A stretch of DNA of 38,099 nt. It comes from Bacteroidales bacterium (GTDB taxonomy: Bacteria > Bacteroidota > Bacteroidia > Bacteroidales > UBA932). A program made the translations under genes and the position numbers. The stretch lies in NCBI GenBank assembly GCA_017451395.1, contig JAFSPR010000071.1:1-38099 (forward strand). Direction: 5' to 3'. The notes under the pieces were generated by a model that was not told the origin of the DNA, did no database searches, and was given only the letters and a program-made list of their open reading frames with translations. The stretch's first letter is position 1; each line of letters starts with the position of its first letter. This document shows, piece by piece, positions 1-8,730 of the stretch.

Positions 1-1
1 C

Positions 2-943
2 ATCAAACAACTGAAACCCCTCCTCCAGGAATACTATGACATCATATATGTGGTGCAGGCCGGTTTTATCGGCACTTATGGAGAATGGGCTTTCCGTTCA
101 AACGTAAGCGGTGATGTTCAGGACAGGATGGTGGTTGATGCCCTTCTTGATGCACTTCCCGCATCCAGACAGGTTGCAATCCGTACTCCCAGGCATACCA
201 TGGACATGTACAACCTGCACCTCAAGGACACCCTTACGCGTAAAACCGCCTTTGACGGCAGTGCACATTCACGTCTTGCCGCCCACAACGACTGCTTCCT
301 TACAAACGGCAACGACTGTGGGACATACGCCGGAAGCGTAGAACGCAAATTCTGGCTCAAAGATAGCCGCTTCATGAGCATGGGAGGAGAAAACTGCATA
401 GCAGATGACCCTAAACTGTGCGGATGTGTGAATGCCTATCAGGATCTCAAGGACTACCACTGGTCTTATCTAAGTGCCGGAAAGCTTACAGATCATTGGA
501 AAAATGGAGGATGCAATGATGATATCGTATCCCGCGTAGGATACCGCTTTGTCCTTAACGGCTTAGCTACTGAGGGCAATTTTGCAGCCGGAAAAGACTT
601 TACCCTCAAGATTTGCCTTACCAACTTTGGTTTTGCATCCCTTATCAATCCCCGGCAGCTTCACTTTGTTATCCGGAACTCCGATGACCCTTCAGAGCTT
701 TACGACTTTGTTTCTGAGACAGATCCCAGGGTATGGGAGGGTTGCAACGCCTACGTGCATAAAGAAACCCTCCGTATGCCAGAGGGTTTGAAGTCCGGTG
801 CAAAATACACCGTTTATCTTAATCTGCCGGATGAATCCAAGCATCTTGCAAATGATCCGCGTTACAGCGTTCGTTTTGCCAACAAGGATGTCTGGGATGA
901 AGCTACAGGCTACAACCGCCTGGCAGAATTTACTGCAGAATAA
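2..943 (+). CDS. DUF4874/DUF4832 domain protein, 5'-truncated by window edge
   Basis: The reading frame is open from base 2, so the true start lies outside the window; the GTG at 50 is an internal valine, not a start. The protein aligns along its whole visible length with the lipoprotein at 16906-18588. Shared landmarks are the QAGF-GEW stretch, the RLAxHNDCF stretch, the GGExC motif and the LKDYHW block. The family (DUF4874 followed by DUF4832) is predicted to contain a TIM-barrel-like region and is common in Bacteroidota glycan loci, but I know of no assigned reaction. The two conserved glutamates (in GEW and GGExC) are candidate catalytic residues by inference only. Its last 14 bases overlap the 3' end of the convergent GH31 gene. 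Homology to the second copy is certain; function is unknown. Confidence 0.85.
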   Translation: MKQLKPLLQEYYDIIYVVQAGFIGTYGEWAFRSNVSGDVQDRMVVDALLDALPASRQVAIRTPRHTMDMYNLHLKDTLTRKTAFDGSAHSRLAAHNDCFLTNGNDCGTYAGSVERKFWLKDSRFMSMGGENCIADDPKLCGCVNAYQDLKDYHWSYLSAGKLTDHWKNGGCNDDIVSRVGYRFVLNGLATEGNFAAGKDFTLKICLTNFGFASLINPRQLHFVIRNSDDPSELYDFVSETDPRVWEGCNAYVHKETLRMPEGLKSGAKYTVYLNLPDESKHLANDPRYSVRFANKDVWDEATGYNRLAEFTAE

Positions 944-2519
944 AACGGGGAATCCGCTCCAGCGGAACATCCACAGTTATGGTGACGGGACCTTCATAGA
1001 GGGTTCCTTCATCTGCTTTCCAAGAGCCGGCAGGAAGAGCAACCTCACGGGTGCGGCCTTCGTCTACCATAGGAGCCACCAGCATATCGGGGCCCAGCAT
1101 GTACTGGTCTATGATATCGGCAAATCCCTGATTGGGGAACCGGTACTCCATTGGCGTAACTACAGGCTCACCTTCGGTTGATGCCTTCTCCATAAGGGAG
1201 ATAATCCGGGGCAACATATCTTCACGTATGGAGACAGCCTTCTTGACTGCATCAAGATGTTCGCTGTCAAGCACTCTCCAAGGAGCCACACTGAACTGCA
1301 TCATAGGCATGAGTGCATGGACCTGCGCACTACGGACAATCAAGTCTTCGTTAATCTCGCAACCGGGCAGGAAGGATGCAAAACTACCACCTCCAATCAT
1401 ATCAGGTGCCGAATACCAATAACCATACAGATTGGTTATAAGCATTTCCGGAATAAGACGCTGAAGGGCGCCGAAATGATGTCCCTTGTCATGGAGACGC
1501 TGGACATAAGGTTTGCCACCGAGTTTCCAGCAGGCCCGCAGTTCATTGTATTTGTACTTGTCACAGAGTGACGCCCATGCATAGCAAAGTTGCTGTGGGG
1601 TGAAATTACCCTTGTTGACACTTACTTCCGGGCTTGGCCAGGCGTCAAGGTCTCCGGCATCAAACTTGAATCCATCTACGCCATACTCTTCCATCAGGTA
1701 ATCCAGTTTCCCTTCCAGCCACCCTATAGATGCGGGGTCTGAGAAGTCTATTACCCCGGATATGCCGTTCCACCACCAGAAAGGATAATCTCCGCCATCC
1801 TTACTTTGTATGAAACCGTTCCCGGGGACATGATGGATTTCTTCACAAATCTGGTACTGATCCAGGCTCACATACGGCACAATCCAAAGCATAATCTTGA
1901 ATCCCATGGCATGGAGTTCGTCGCACATTGCCTTGGGGTCCGGGAATCGGCCGGGATGAAATACCCATTTACCGTAGTCTTCCATCCAGGTGTCATCAAG
2001 CATCAGTATGCCGGGCTTGAATCCGTTCTTCACTATATTACGGGCATATTCCAGAATGCCGGCCTGATTCTGATTGTACTGAAATTCAATCCAGGTGTTG
2101 TACTGGGGTTTCTCAAAGAATTCACGCGGAGGCAATCCCTGGGGAGGGAAATACTTCCTCATTGCAAAATGATAGACGTCACGCAGATTCTCTCCCGCGA
2201 AATCAGTCTCAACCACAGCCTCATTGTCCTTGATTACAATCTTGTCTGCGGTAACTACAGCGGTGAAAGGCTCATCGCTCCAAATATAACGTCCGGCGCT
2301 GGTAAGGATAAGTGGAGTAAGCTGATTGCCGAAGTTGTTATGAAAATCTATGACAAGAGTATCCTCTACCGGGAGATCGATGCCTTGGGCCACCTTACCC
2401 GCCCAAACACGTTCTCCGGGTTGCAGTTTTATGACTTCCTGAGACGGATTGCATGAAAAGGCAAGCAGCAGGGTGGTAATGCCTGCTGCTGCCATAACTG
2501 AAAAGTGCGATTTAATCAT
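930..2519 (-). CDS. GH31-family glycoside hydrolase lipoprotein
   Basis: A 529-residue lipoprotein with lipobox ending at Cys23 (LAFSC). Residues 140-400 form the GH31 barrel. FKFDAGD carries the predicted nucleophile Asp287, and APDMIGG carries the predicted acid/base Asp373. GH31 enzymes retain configuration and cleave alpha-linked glucose, xylose, galactose, sulfoquinovose or, in some subgroups, GalNAc. At 529 residues it is short for the family, with a small N-terminal beta domain and little after the barrel. It is the last gene of locus A, 3 bases after susD. GH109 and GH20 in the same operon make an alpha-GalNAcase or alpha-galactosidase attractive, but residues alone do not settle the substrate. 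The 3' end overlaps the opposing gene by 14 bases. Family is confident; specificity is open. Confidence 0.9.
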   Translation of the reverse strand: MIKSHFSVMAAAGITTLLLAFSCNPSQEVIKLQPGERVWAGKVAQGIDLPVEDTLVIDFHNNFGNQLTPLILTSAGRYIWSDEPFTAVVTADKIVIKDNEAVVETDFAGENLRDVYHFAMRKYFPPQGLPPREFFEKPQYNTWIEFQYNQNQAGILEYARNIVKNGFKPGILMLDDTWMEDYGKWVFHPGRFPDPKAMCDELHAMGFKIMLWIVPYVSLDQYQICEEIHHVPGNGFIQSKDGGDYPFWWWNGISGVIDFSDPASIGWLEGKLDYLMEEYGVDGFKFDAGDLDAWPSPEVSVNKGNFTPQQLCYAWASLCDKYKYNELRACWKLGGKPYVQRLHDKGHHFGALQRLIPEMLITNLYGYWYSAPDMIGGGSFASFLPGCEINEDLIVRSAQVHALMPMMQFSVAPWRVLDSEHLDAVKKAVSIREDMLPRIISLMEKASTEGEPVVTPMEYRFPNQGFADIIDQYMLGPDMLVAPMVDEGRTREVALPAGSWKADEGTLYEGPVTITVDVPLERIPRFILQ

Positions 2520-2522
2520 ACT

Positions 2523-4229
2523 CTAGCGCTGATTTTGCTCTATACCGGAAGCGTTAATCTCTACCTGAGGGATACGATATATAATACGGGGATCATTATA
2601 CTCGTATACGGCATTAGGTTGCATGCCGGCATAGCGGCGGTCGAGTTGTTTCTTGTTGCGCTGGAGGTCAAGGGTACGGAATCCTTCAAAACAGAGTTCC
2701 ATGCGACGCTCGTCCAGGACAACGTCCAGCACATTGTCATAACCGCGGGCAGCCATATTGCCGGAGGTGAAATCGGCCGCACCGGTGAGGCCTGCACGAT
2801 GACGGACTGTATTTACATCGTCCAGGGCTTCGCCAACCTTATCAAGATGAGCATATGCTTCGGCACGGTTAAGGATAACCTCGGCATAACGAAGCATTGC
2901 CGGTGAAGACTGGAGTGCATAATCGGTCACATTGCCCTCTTGATGAACGTATTTCTTGCAATAGTTGATAGGATAACGGTCATCGGGAAGACGACAGCCA
3001 GAGGAATCGGTCACGGACACGTAAACCTTGGTTGCGCCATCATCAAAGTACCAGCGGGGATATGTATTCACAAGCTCCTGTTTGATTATATGGCTATTGC
3101 CATCACCGTCCTTGGCTGTCCATGTACCGTCACCATTGTTTACAGGATTGGTATCAATGTTGTTCTCCAAAGTGCCCTGGCCGCTGTCTACGGGCCAGTA
3201 AATCATCTTCTTGGCCGGATTGGGATCATACTTTTCCCTCATGGTAGTAAGACGGAGGTCATTGGGATAACGCTCAAAAAGGTCAAGCAATGGCTGGGAA
3301 TAATAAATCTCTCCCCACCCCTGCTGGCCGGGAGATCCAGCCTTTCCGTTTTCTCCCTGGGAATAGTGCATCTGGCCAACCTGCTTGCCACCGATATAGT
3401 CATCGGCAGTCATGGCATTTGCAATGCACCAGAGCACCTCCTCACTTGTGCGGCTGAACTGGAAAAGATGCTCATAGTCCGGATCCAGATGGTTTCCGCC
3501 TGACAAAAGATCATCACAAAGATCTATGCAGTCCTGCCAACGCTCCTCTTGAAGGTAAACGCGTGCAAGGAGGGCCTTTGCGGAGTTTACGTCGGCATAG
3601 CCATTGTCTCCACGGCGCTTCCCGTCGGTCATGAGCTCAATCGCTTTCTTAAGATCGGCCTCAATCTGGTCATATACTTCACCTACAGTGGCCCTTACGG
3701 GAGTAGATGTCATGGCGGAAGTACGGATAACTATTCCAGGATTGTCCCGGCCAAAGCTATAAGGCTGAGAGAATACCTCAGACATAAGCAGGTGCGCCAT
3801 TGCACGAAGGAAGAGGTTCTCTCCCTTGATGTGCCTCATGACGGCATCTTCGGTGTCGTCCGGGATAACGTTGATGACATTGCTGGTGGCATAGCAGATG
3901 CGATATCCCTGTGCCCAATACACTTTTACATTGTCGTCAACCTCCGAATCCTGGAAAGTCGCAGCCAGGAAAAGGGCGTCGGTGCTCTTTCCGGACATCA
4001 GGATGTTGTCGCTTTTGAATTCATGTAACTGCTGGTTGTGCCTGACGAAGATATCACCCGCATATCCGGGAGTGGCCTTGAAGAGCGCATAATTGCCGAT
4101 TGTGGCAGCAATGGCGTTCTCCTGAGTCTGCATGCTTTCTGCCGAAACCTGGTTGTGCGGGAACTTGTCCAAGTTGCATGACGTGGCCGTAACGGCCAGT
4201 AGTGTCAGTATAATAATGCTCTTTTTCAT
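2523..4229 (-). CDS. susD: SusD/RagB-family glycan-binding lipoprotein (locus A)
   Basis: A 568-residue lipoprotein with lipobox ending at Cys18 (ATSC). It has the SusD/RagB layout: N-terminal tetratricopeptide-like helices and a C-terminal RagB region with the family-typical LRYAEVILNRAEAYA stretch, then a block beginning LDERRMELCFEG and ending in DPRIIYRIPQ. Such proteins sit on the outer face of the outer membrane as the lid of the SusC channel and hold the oligosaccharide. The start lies 4 bases after the susC stop, so the two are co-transcribed. It is paralogous to the SusD-like protein at 18594-20441, but the middle region, where ligand contacts lie, differs clearly. This suggests a different ligand, or a different part of the same glycan. 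Confidence 0.95.
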   Translation of the reverse strand: MKKSIIILTLLAVTATSCNLDKFPHNQVSAESMQTQENAIAATIGNYALFKATPGYAGDIFVRHNQQLHEFKSDNILMSGKSTDALFLAATFQDSEVDDNVKVYWAQGYRICYATSNVINVIPDDTEDAVMRHIKGENLFLRAMAHLLMSEVFSQPYSFGRDNPGIVIRTSAMTSTPVRATVGEVYDQIEADLKKAIELMTDGKRRGDNGYADVNSAKALLARVYLQEERWQDCIDLCDDLLSGGNHLDPDYEHLFQFSRTSEEVLWCIANAMTADDYIGGKQVGQMHYSQGENGKAGSPGQQGWGEIYYSQPLLDLFERYPNDLRLTTMREKYDPNPAKKMIYWPVDSGQGTLENNIDTNPVNNGDGTWTAKDGDGNSHIIKQELVNTYPRWYFDDGATKVYVSVTDSSGCRLPDDRYPINYCKKYVHQEGNVTDYALQSSPAMLRYAEVILNRAEAYAHLDKVGEALDDVNTVRHRAGLTGAADFTSGNMAARGYDNVLDVVLDERRMELCFEGFRTLDLQRNKKQLDRRYAGMQPNAVYEYNDPRIIYRIPQVEINASGIEQNQR

Positions 4230-4233
4230 CGCT

Positions 4234-7200
4234 CTAGAATTTCACGTTAACGCCAAGAGAATAGAACCTGTACTTGGGATAGTTGCTGTTGTAGGTACCT
4301 GCAGGAGGATTGGACTCCGTGTTACCCGCGATATTGACCTCCGGATCCACGCCTGAGAACTTGGTGAAGGTGTACAGATTGTCAAATGAAAGGAATACCC
4401 TGAGGTTCTTCATATGAATCTTCTTGAGGATGTTTGAAGGAAGGGTGTATCCAAGAGTAAGGTTCTTGATGCGCAGGTAACTGCCATCTTCCAGATAACG
4501 GGACGTGGCACCGTTTGCATTCTTGTTGCCGTTGAGTTTGGCCTTGGGGTGCGTTGCGATTGCGTGAGTGCTTTCGTCATCCTCTACCCAGCGTACCCAA
4601 CCAAGTCCGTTATTGAGGGACATGGAGTTGAAGCTGGGATATGCGCCGTCGGCATCCAGGGTGATACGCGTATAGTTGTAAACCTCGTTACCAACCTGGA
4701 AAGTGAGGTTTAGACTGGCATCAAAGTTCCCCCATTGGAAAGTATTGACCAAACCACCCGAGAAGTCAGGCTGTGCACAGCCCACAATCTGGGAATCGGA
4801 GAAATTAAGGGCATTGGAAGGAACCCGGTCTCCGACCTTGTATTCATTGGAGTCATATACGCCAAGTTCAAGGTCCGCTTCTGTTACAAAGTGTTCCCAG
4901 AGAGGGTCTCCGGTTTCGGGGTCCACGCCCAGCCATTTGGGCATATACCAACTGAACATGGGGATCCCGGGTTGGTACACCTGCTTAACCGTAGTGGTGC
5001 CGGCATACAGGGGCTCGTTATTGGCCAACTGCTTCACCACATTGCGGTTATGGCCGATATTGAGTGTGGTGCTCCAGCGGAAATTACGTTTGACGATGTT
5101 GTTGGATGTAACCGACAGTTCCACGCCGGTGTTCTGGACAACACCTATATTCTCAAGACGTCCGGTAAAGCCGGAAGTATAGGAGATGTTAGGGTTGTTC
5201 AGGAGAAGGTCACGGTTCTGGTTGCTGTAAAAATCCAGGCTGGCCGAAATAATGTTCTTGACAGAGACATCAAGGCCAACATTCATCTTGACTGCGGTTT
5301 CCCACTTCAGGTTAGGGTTGCCGTTAGTCTGGGGAACGCCACCGGCCTTTTCCTCATACTGATACGCCTTGTCAAAGGAATACGTGTCATAGAAACGGTA
5401 ATTGCCGATTCCGGAGTTACCGGTAGTACCCCAGCTGGCGCGCAGTTTCAGGAAGGAAATAATGTTCTGAGCCTTCATGAAATCCTCATTGGAGATAAGC
5501 CAGGAGGCAGATACCGAAGGGAAGTAACCCACCCTGTTTCCGGGAGCGAATACGGATGAAGCATCGGCCCTGAGCGTGGCGCTGAACACATACTTCTCCA
5601 TATAACTGTACATTGCCTGTCCAAAGGCAGACCAACTTTCGGTCTCTGTCCAGTAACTGCTGATTTCGTAGGGATTAAGGGAACTGAGGACCCTGATGCC
5701 GTTTGCGATTCCCGTTCCGGAAGCGCCAAGGCCACGGTCCCAACCTGTTCCCCATTCCCAACCAAGCAGAGCGGAAACGCTGTGTTTGCCGCCGAAAGTC
5801 TGGGAATAACGCAGGATATTGGTTGTGCCGAAACTTTGACCCCATGATACGTCTTCACCTGCATAACCATCAGGGAAAGAAGTATTCTTAGACTCAGGAG
5901 TGGTCACGCTCTCGGATTGATAATGACTTTCCGCGTAAGTGTTTGTAGTTTGGAATGTGAGGTAATCCGTAATGTTCCACGTAAGCAGGAGATTGGTGCT
6001 GAAGAAACTGCCGCCACCGCCGCTGGAATTCATCTTCTGGCTCCAGAAGGGGTTGGAGACATCACGTCCCCACCACGACTTTCCGTTGTCGGAGCGGGTA
6101 TTGCTGTTGACATACAGGATTTCACCAGTATTTACATCATAGGGGTTGTCCCAGGGCATCTGCTGAAGGTGCAAAGCACTACGATTGAGACTCCAGGACT
6201 TGTCATAGTTCATCCTGACATTCAGGGTCACGCGGGGCAGAATCTCCGCGCCCACGTTTACACGGCCGGACAACTTGCGGTAGCGGGTTTGTTTGACAAT
6301 ACCGTTGTTGTCAAAATAGTCTATGCTGGCAAGGTACGTCATTTTCCCCTGACTGCCGGAAGCCGACACATAATAGTCCTGCTTGAGACCGGGCTGGGTA
6401 GCCTCCGCTATCCAGTCTGTGTCGGTTTCAAGGACTTTCTGGTTATCAAGTTGTTTCTGGGAACCTTTGCTCATGAAGAGTTTGGAGTAGTCGTAGAGTT
6501 CCTGGGAATTCATCATTTTGAAGCGTCCCAGCGTCAGCTGCTCGATACCGGTCTGGAGGCGAACCTCAACCTGGCTGTCCTGGCCTCTTCTGGCCTGCTT
6601 GGTTGTAACCACAATTACGCCGCCGGAACCGGATGCGCCATAGATACCGGTAGCACCGGCATCTTTAAGCACGGTGATGCTTTCAACATCATTGGGATTG
6701 AAAGTGCCGCCCACTACGCCATCTACGACATACAGAGGGTCACTGTTGGCCGAAATTGAACCAGTACCGCGGATACGGATAGTGGAGCCGCTATTGGGGT
6801 TGCCGGAAGAATTGTAAACTTCCAGACCGGCCACCTTTCCTTGAAGCAGGGTTCCAAGATCATTCGATGACACATCGCGAAGGCTCTCTCCCTGTACCGT
6901 TGAAACGGCGCTGGAAAGTTCCGTCTTGCGAACGCTGGAATAACCCATAGAGATAGCCGCGTCCAATGTGTTGATATCGGAATCCATCGTCACATTGACC
7001 ACAGAACGGCCTTTTATGGGTTCCGTTACCGTAGTATAGCCAAGATAGCCGAAAACCAGCGTGGCATCGGCCCCAGCTTCCAGTGTATACTGGCCGTCAA
7101 GGTTGGTAACCACACCACGTGTAGTACCCTGTATGGCCACACTGACGCCAATGAGAGGCTCTCCTGTTGCGGCTTCCGTAACTGTTCCGGAGACTTTGAG

Positions 7201-7269
7201 GACCTGAGCCTGCAAAGTGAGGACACTGGCGGTAACCGCAAGAATAGTTGTTAAGATTCTTTTTATCAT
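4234..7269 (-). CDS. susC: SusC/RagA-family TonB-dependent outer-membrane transporter (locus A)
   Basis: 1011 residues with a Sec signal peptide (cleavage near LQAQ, residue 22). A carboxypeptidase-D-regulatory-like beta domain follows (about 25-100, with SGTVTEAATGEPL), then the TonB plug (about 110-225, with RGTGSI and DPLYVVDGV) and a C-terminal 22-strand barrel ending in aromatic-hydrophobic VKF. It imports oligosaccharides across the outer membrane with TonB energy, in complex with the adjacent SusD. There is no N-terminal STN signalling domain, so it should not act through an anti-sigma factor, consistent with the absence of sigma/anti-sigma genes here. It starts 18 bases after the GH109 stop. 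Confidence 0.96.
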   Translation of the reverse strand: MIKRILTTILAVTASVLTLQAQVLKVSGTVTEAATGEPLIGVSVAIQGTTRGVVTNLDGQYTLEAGADATLVFGYLGYTTVTEPIKGRSVVNVTMDSDINTLDAAISMGYSSVRKTELSSAVSTVQGESLRDVSSNDLGTLLQGKVAGLEVYNSSGNPNSGSTIRIRGTGSISANSDPLYVVDGVVGGTFNPNDVESITVLKDAGATGIYGASGSGGVIVVTTKQARRGQDSQVEVRLQTGIEQLTLGRFKMMNSQELYDYSKLFMSKGSQKQLDNQKVLETDTDWIAEATQPGLKQDYYVSASGSQGKMTYLASIDYFDNNGIVKQTRYRKLSGRVNVGAEILPRVTLNVRMNYDKSWSLNRSALHLQQMPWDNPYDVNTGEILYVNSNTRSDNGKSWWGRDVSNPFWSQKMNSSGGGGSFFSTNLLLTWNITDYLTFQTTNTYAESHYQSESVTTPESKNTSFPDGYAGEDVSWGQSFGTTNILRYSQTFGGKHSVSALLGWEWGTGWDRGLGASGTGIANGIRVLSSLNPYEISSYWTETESWSAFGQAMYSYMEKYVFSATLRADASSVFAPGNRVGYFPSVSASWLISNEDFMKAQNIISFLKLRASWGTTGNSGIGNYRFYDTYSFDKAYQYEEKAGGVPQTNGNPNLKWETAVKMNVGLDVSVKNIISASLDFYSNQNRDLLLNNPNISYTSGFTGRLENIGVVQNTGVELSVTSNNIVKRNFRWSTTLNIGHNRNVVKQLANNEPLYAGTTTVKQVYQPGIPMFSWYMPKWLGVDPETGDPLWEHFVTEADLELGVYDSNEYKVGDRVPSNALNFSDSQIVGCAQPDFSGGLVNTFQWGNFDASLNLTFQVGNEVYNYTRITLDADGAYPSFNSMSLNNGLGWVRWVEDDESTHAIATHPKAKLNGNKNANGATSRYLEDGSYLRIKNLTLGYTLPSNILKKIHMKNLRVFLSFDNLYTFTKFSGVDPEVNIAGNTESNPPAGTYNSNYPKYRFYSLGVNVKF

Positions 7270-7287
7270 TTGGTCAGAGATTAAATG

Positions 7288-8715
7288 TTATCGCATGGAG
7301 CCGTCAGCGAATGCATACTTGAAGCCATCTGTCTTCTGCCATCCGCCGCGGGTAAAATCAGGGACCTCAACCGGAGCGCAGCCATTATCCATGGAAATGG
7401 AACCGAGTTCTCCAAGGCAGCACCATTCGGCAAGGTCGTATACATCCATATCCAGAGGAAGTCCATAATGCAGGCAGTAAATCAGGCGGTAATCCATAAG
7501 GAAGTCCATTCCGCCGTGACCACCGACCCTCTTTGCCTTTTCTTCAAGTTCGGCATCGAGGATGGGAGTGGGATACTTCTCCCTGAGCGCGTTCACAACA
7601 TCCTCCGGAAGGGCCGCATGCTGATTCTCGATCTTATAGTCTATACCAGCCTTCTCAAGTTGTTCGGGACGCAGGGAAAGCTGCTCTACAGGATACTTGG
7701 CGGCATATCCAAGGGTACCCACAAGCTGGTACATGCGGTTGTAGGGACGGGGGTTAAGGACATCATGCTCTACAAGCACAGATTTGCCGTTCTCTGTACG
7801 GATAAGGGTGCATGTTATGTCTCCGTTGCGGAAATCCTTTGCATCCTCGCCTTGGAAATACTTTCCTTCGGCTTTCTTCTTCTCAAAGGCAACCTGTCCA
7901 TTGGCACTCTTGGTATCTACCGCGACAAGGGTCTTGAAACGGTCTCCGCGATGGATGTTAAGAGCCTGGGCGATGGGGCCGAGTCCGTGTGTAGGATAAA
8001 CGTCTCCCCTGTTTCTGTAATTGAAGTCCAGGCGCCAGTTCTCCCAGTAGTCGTTCCAGTAATCGAAGAGGTTGTGGCAATATGCGCCTTCTGCGTGGAG
8101 GATTTCTCCAAAGAGGCCTTCACGGGCCATCTGGAGGGCGCTTAACTCAAAGAAGTCATAGCAGCAGTTCTCCAGCATCATGCAGTGACGGCGGGTCTTT
8201 TCGGCGGTATTGACAAGGGCCCAGCATTCTTCCAAAGTGGTGGCAGCCGGAACCTCAATGGCGACATGCTTTCCATGTTCCATGGCATAAAGGGCGATGG
8301 GGGTATGGTGCACCCAGTCTGTACAAATGTACACAAGATCAATGTCGTCACGCTCGCAGAGTTCCTTGTAGCCTTCCAGTCCGGTATAGCCATCCGGGCG
8401 GCTGAAGCCGTTCTCCACAAGGTAATTGGCCGATTTTTCCACTTTTTCCGGAAGGACGTCGCAGAGAGCCACGATTTTGCTCCAAGGGACGTTTGTGTAA
8501 CGGTATACGGCAAATGAGCCGCGAGCCCCAAGGCCCACAATACCAATACGGACAGTGTCAATGGGGTCTGCCTTAAGACCAATCACATCTTCCTGTCCGG
8601 CAGGGCGGACTGGAACCTTTGTACGTATTACACCGTCATTCTTACCACAGCATGAGACGAGTAGCAATGCTGCGCTAGCAATAATGGCAATTCTGCCAAT
8701 AAATGAATTTGACAT
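7288..8715 (-). CDS. GH109-like NAD-dependent alpha-N-acetylgalactosaminidase (Gfo/Idh/MocA fold), lipoprotein
   Basis: 475 residues. An N-terminal Rossmann domain carries the dinucleotide motif GLGARG at 61-66. Family-typical blocks include MMLENCCYD at 179-187 and GDVYPTHGLGP at 237-247, whose His lies in the active site of characterised GH109 members. GH109 enzymes use bound NAD in an oxidation-elimination mechanism to release terminal alpha-GalNAc, as on blood-group A. Other Gfo/Idh/MocA proteins share the fold, but these blocks favour GH109. The signal is a lipoprotein type (LLVSC, Cys22), whereas many GH109 proteins carry a twin-arginine signal. That raises the question of how NAD is loaded on an exported protein. 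It is the second gene of locus A, between GH20 and susC. Confidence 0.85.
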   Translation of the reverse strand: MSNSFIGRIAIIASAALLLVSCCGKNDGVIRTKVPVRPAGQEDVIGLKADPIDTVRIGIVGLGARGSFAVYRYTNVPWSKIVALCDVLPEKVEKSANYLVENGFSRPDGYTGLEGYKELCERDDIDLVYICTDWVHHTPIALYAMEHGKHVAIEVPAATTLEECWALVNTAEKTRRHCMMLENCCYDFFELSALQMAREGLFGEILHAEGAYCHNLFDYWNDYWENWRLDFNYRNRGDVYPTHGLGPIAQALNIHRGDRFKTLVAVDTKSANGQVAFEKKKAEGKYFQGEDAKDFRNGDITCTLIRTENGKSVLVEHDVLNPRPYNRMYQLVGTLGYAAKYPVEQLSLRPEQLEKAGIDYKIENQHAALPEDVVNALREKYPTPILDAELEEKAKRVGGHGGMDFLMDYRLIYCLHYGLPLDMDVYDLAEWCCLGELGSISMDNGCAPVEVPDFTRGGWQKTDGFKYAFADGSMR

Positions 8716-8730
8716 AGGTTTTGTTAGTTA

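Noticed and set aside
2-943. First gene as a broken pseudogene
   Set aside because: It is only cut by the window edge; the frame is open with a normal stop and conserved motifs.
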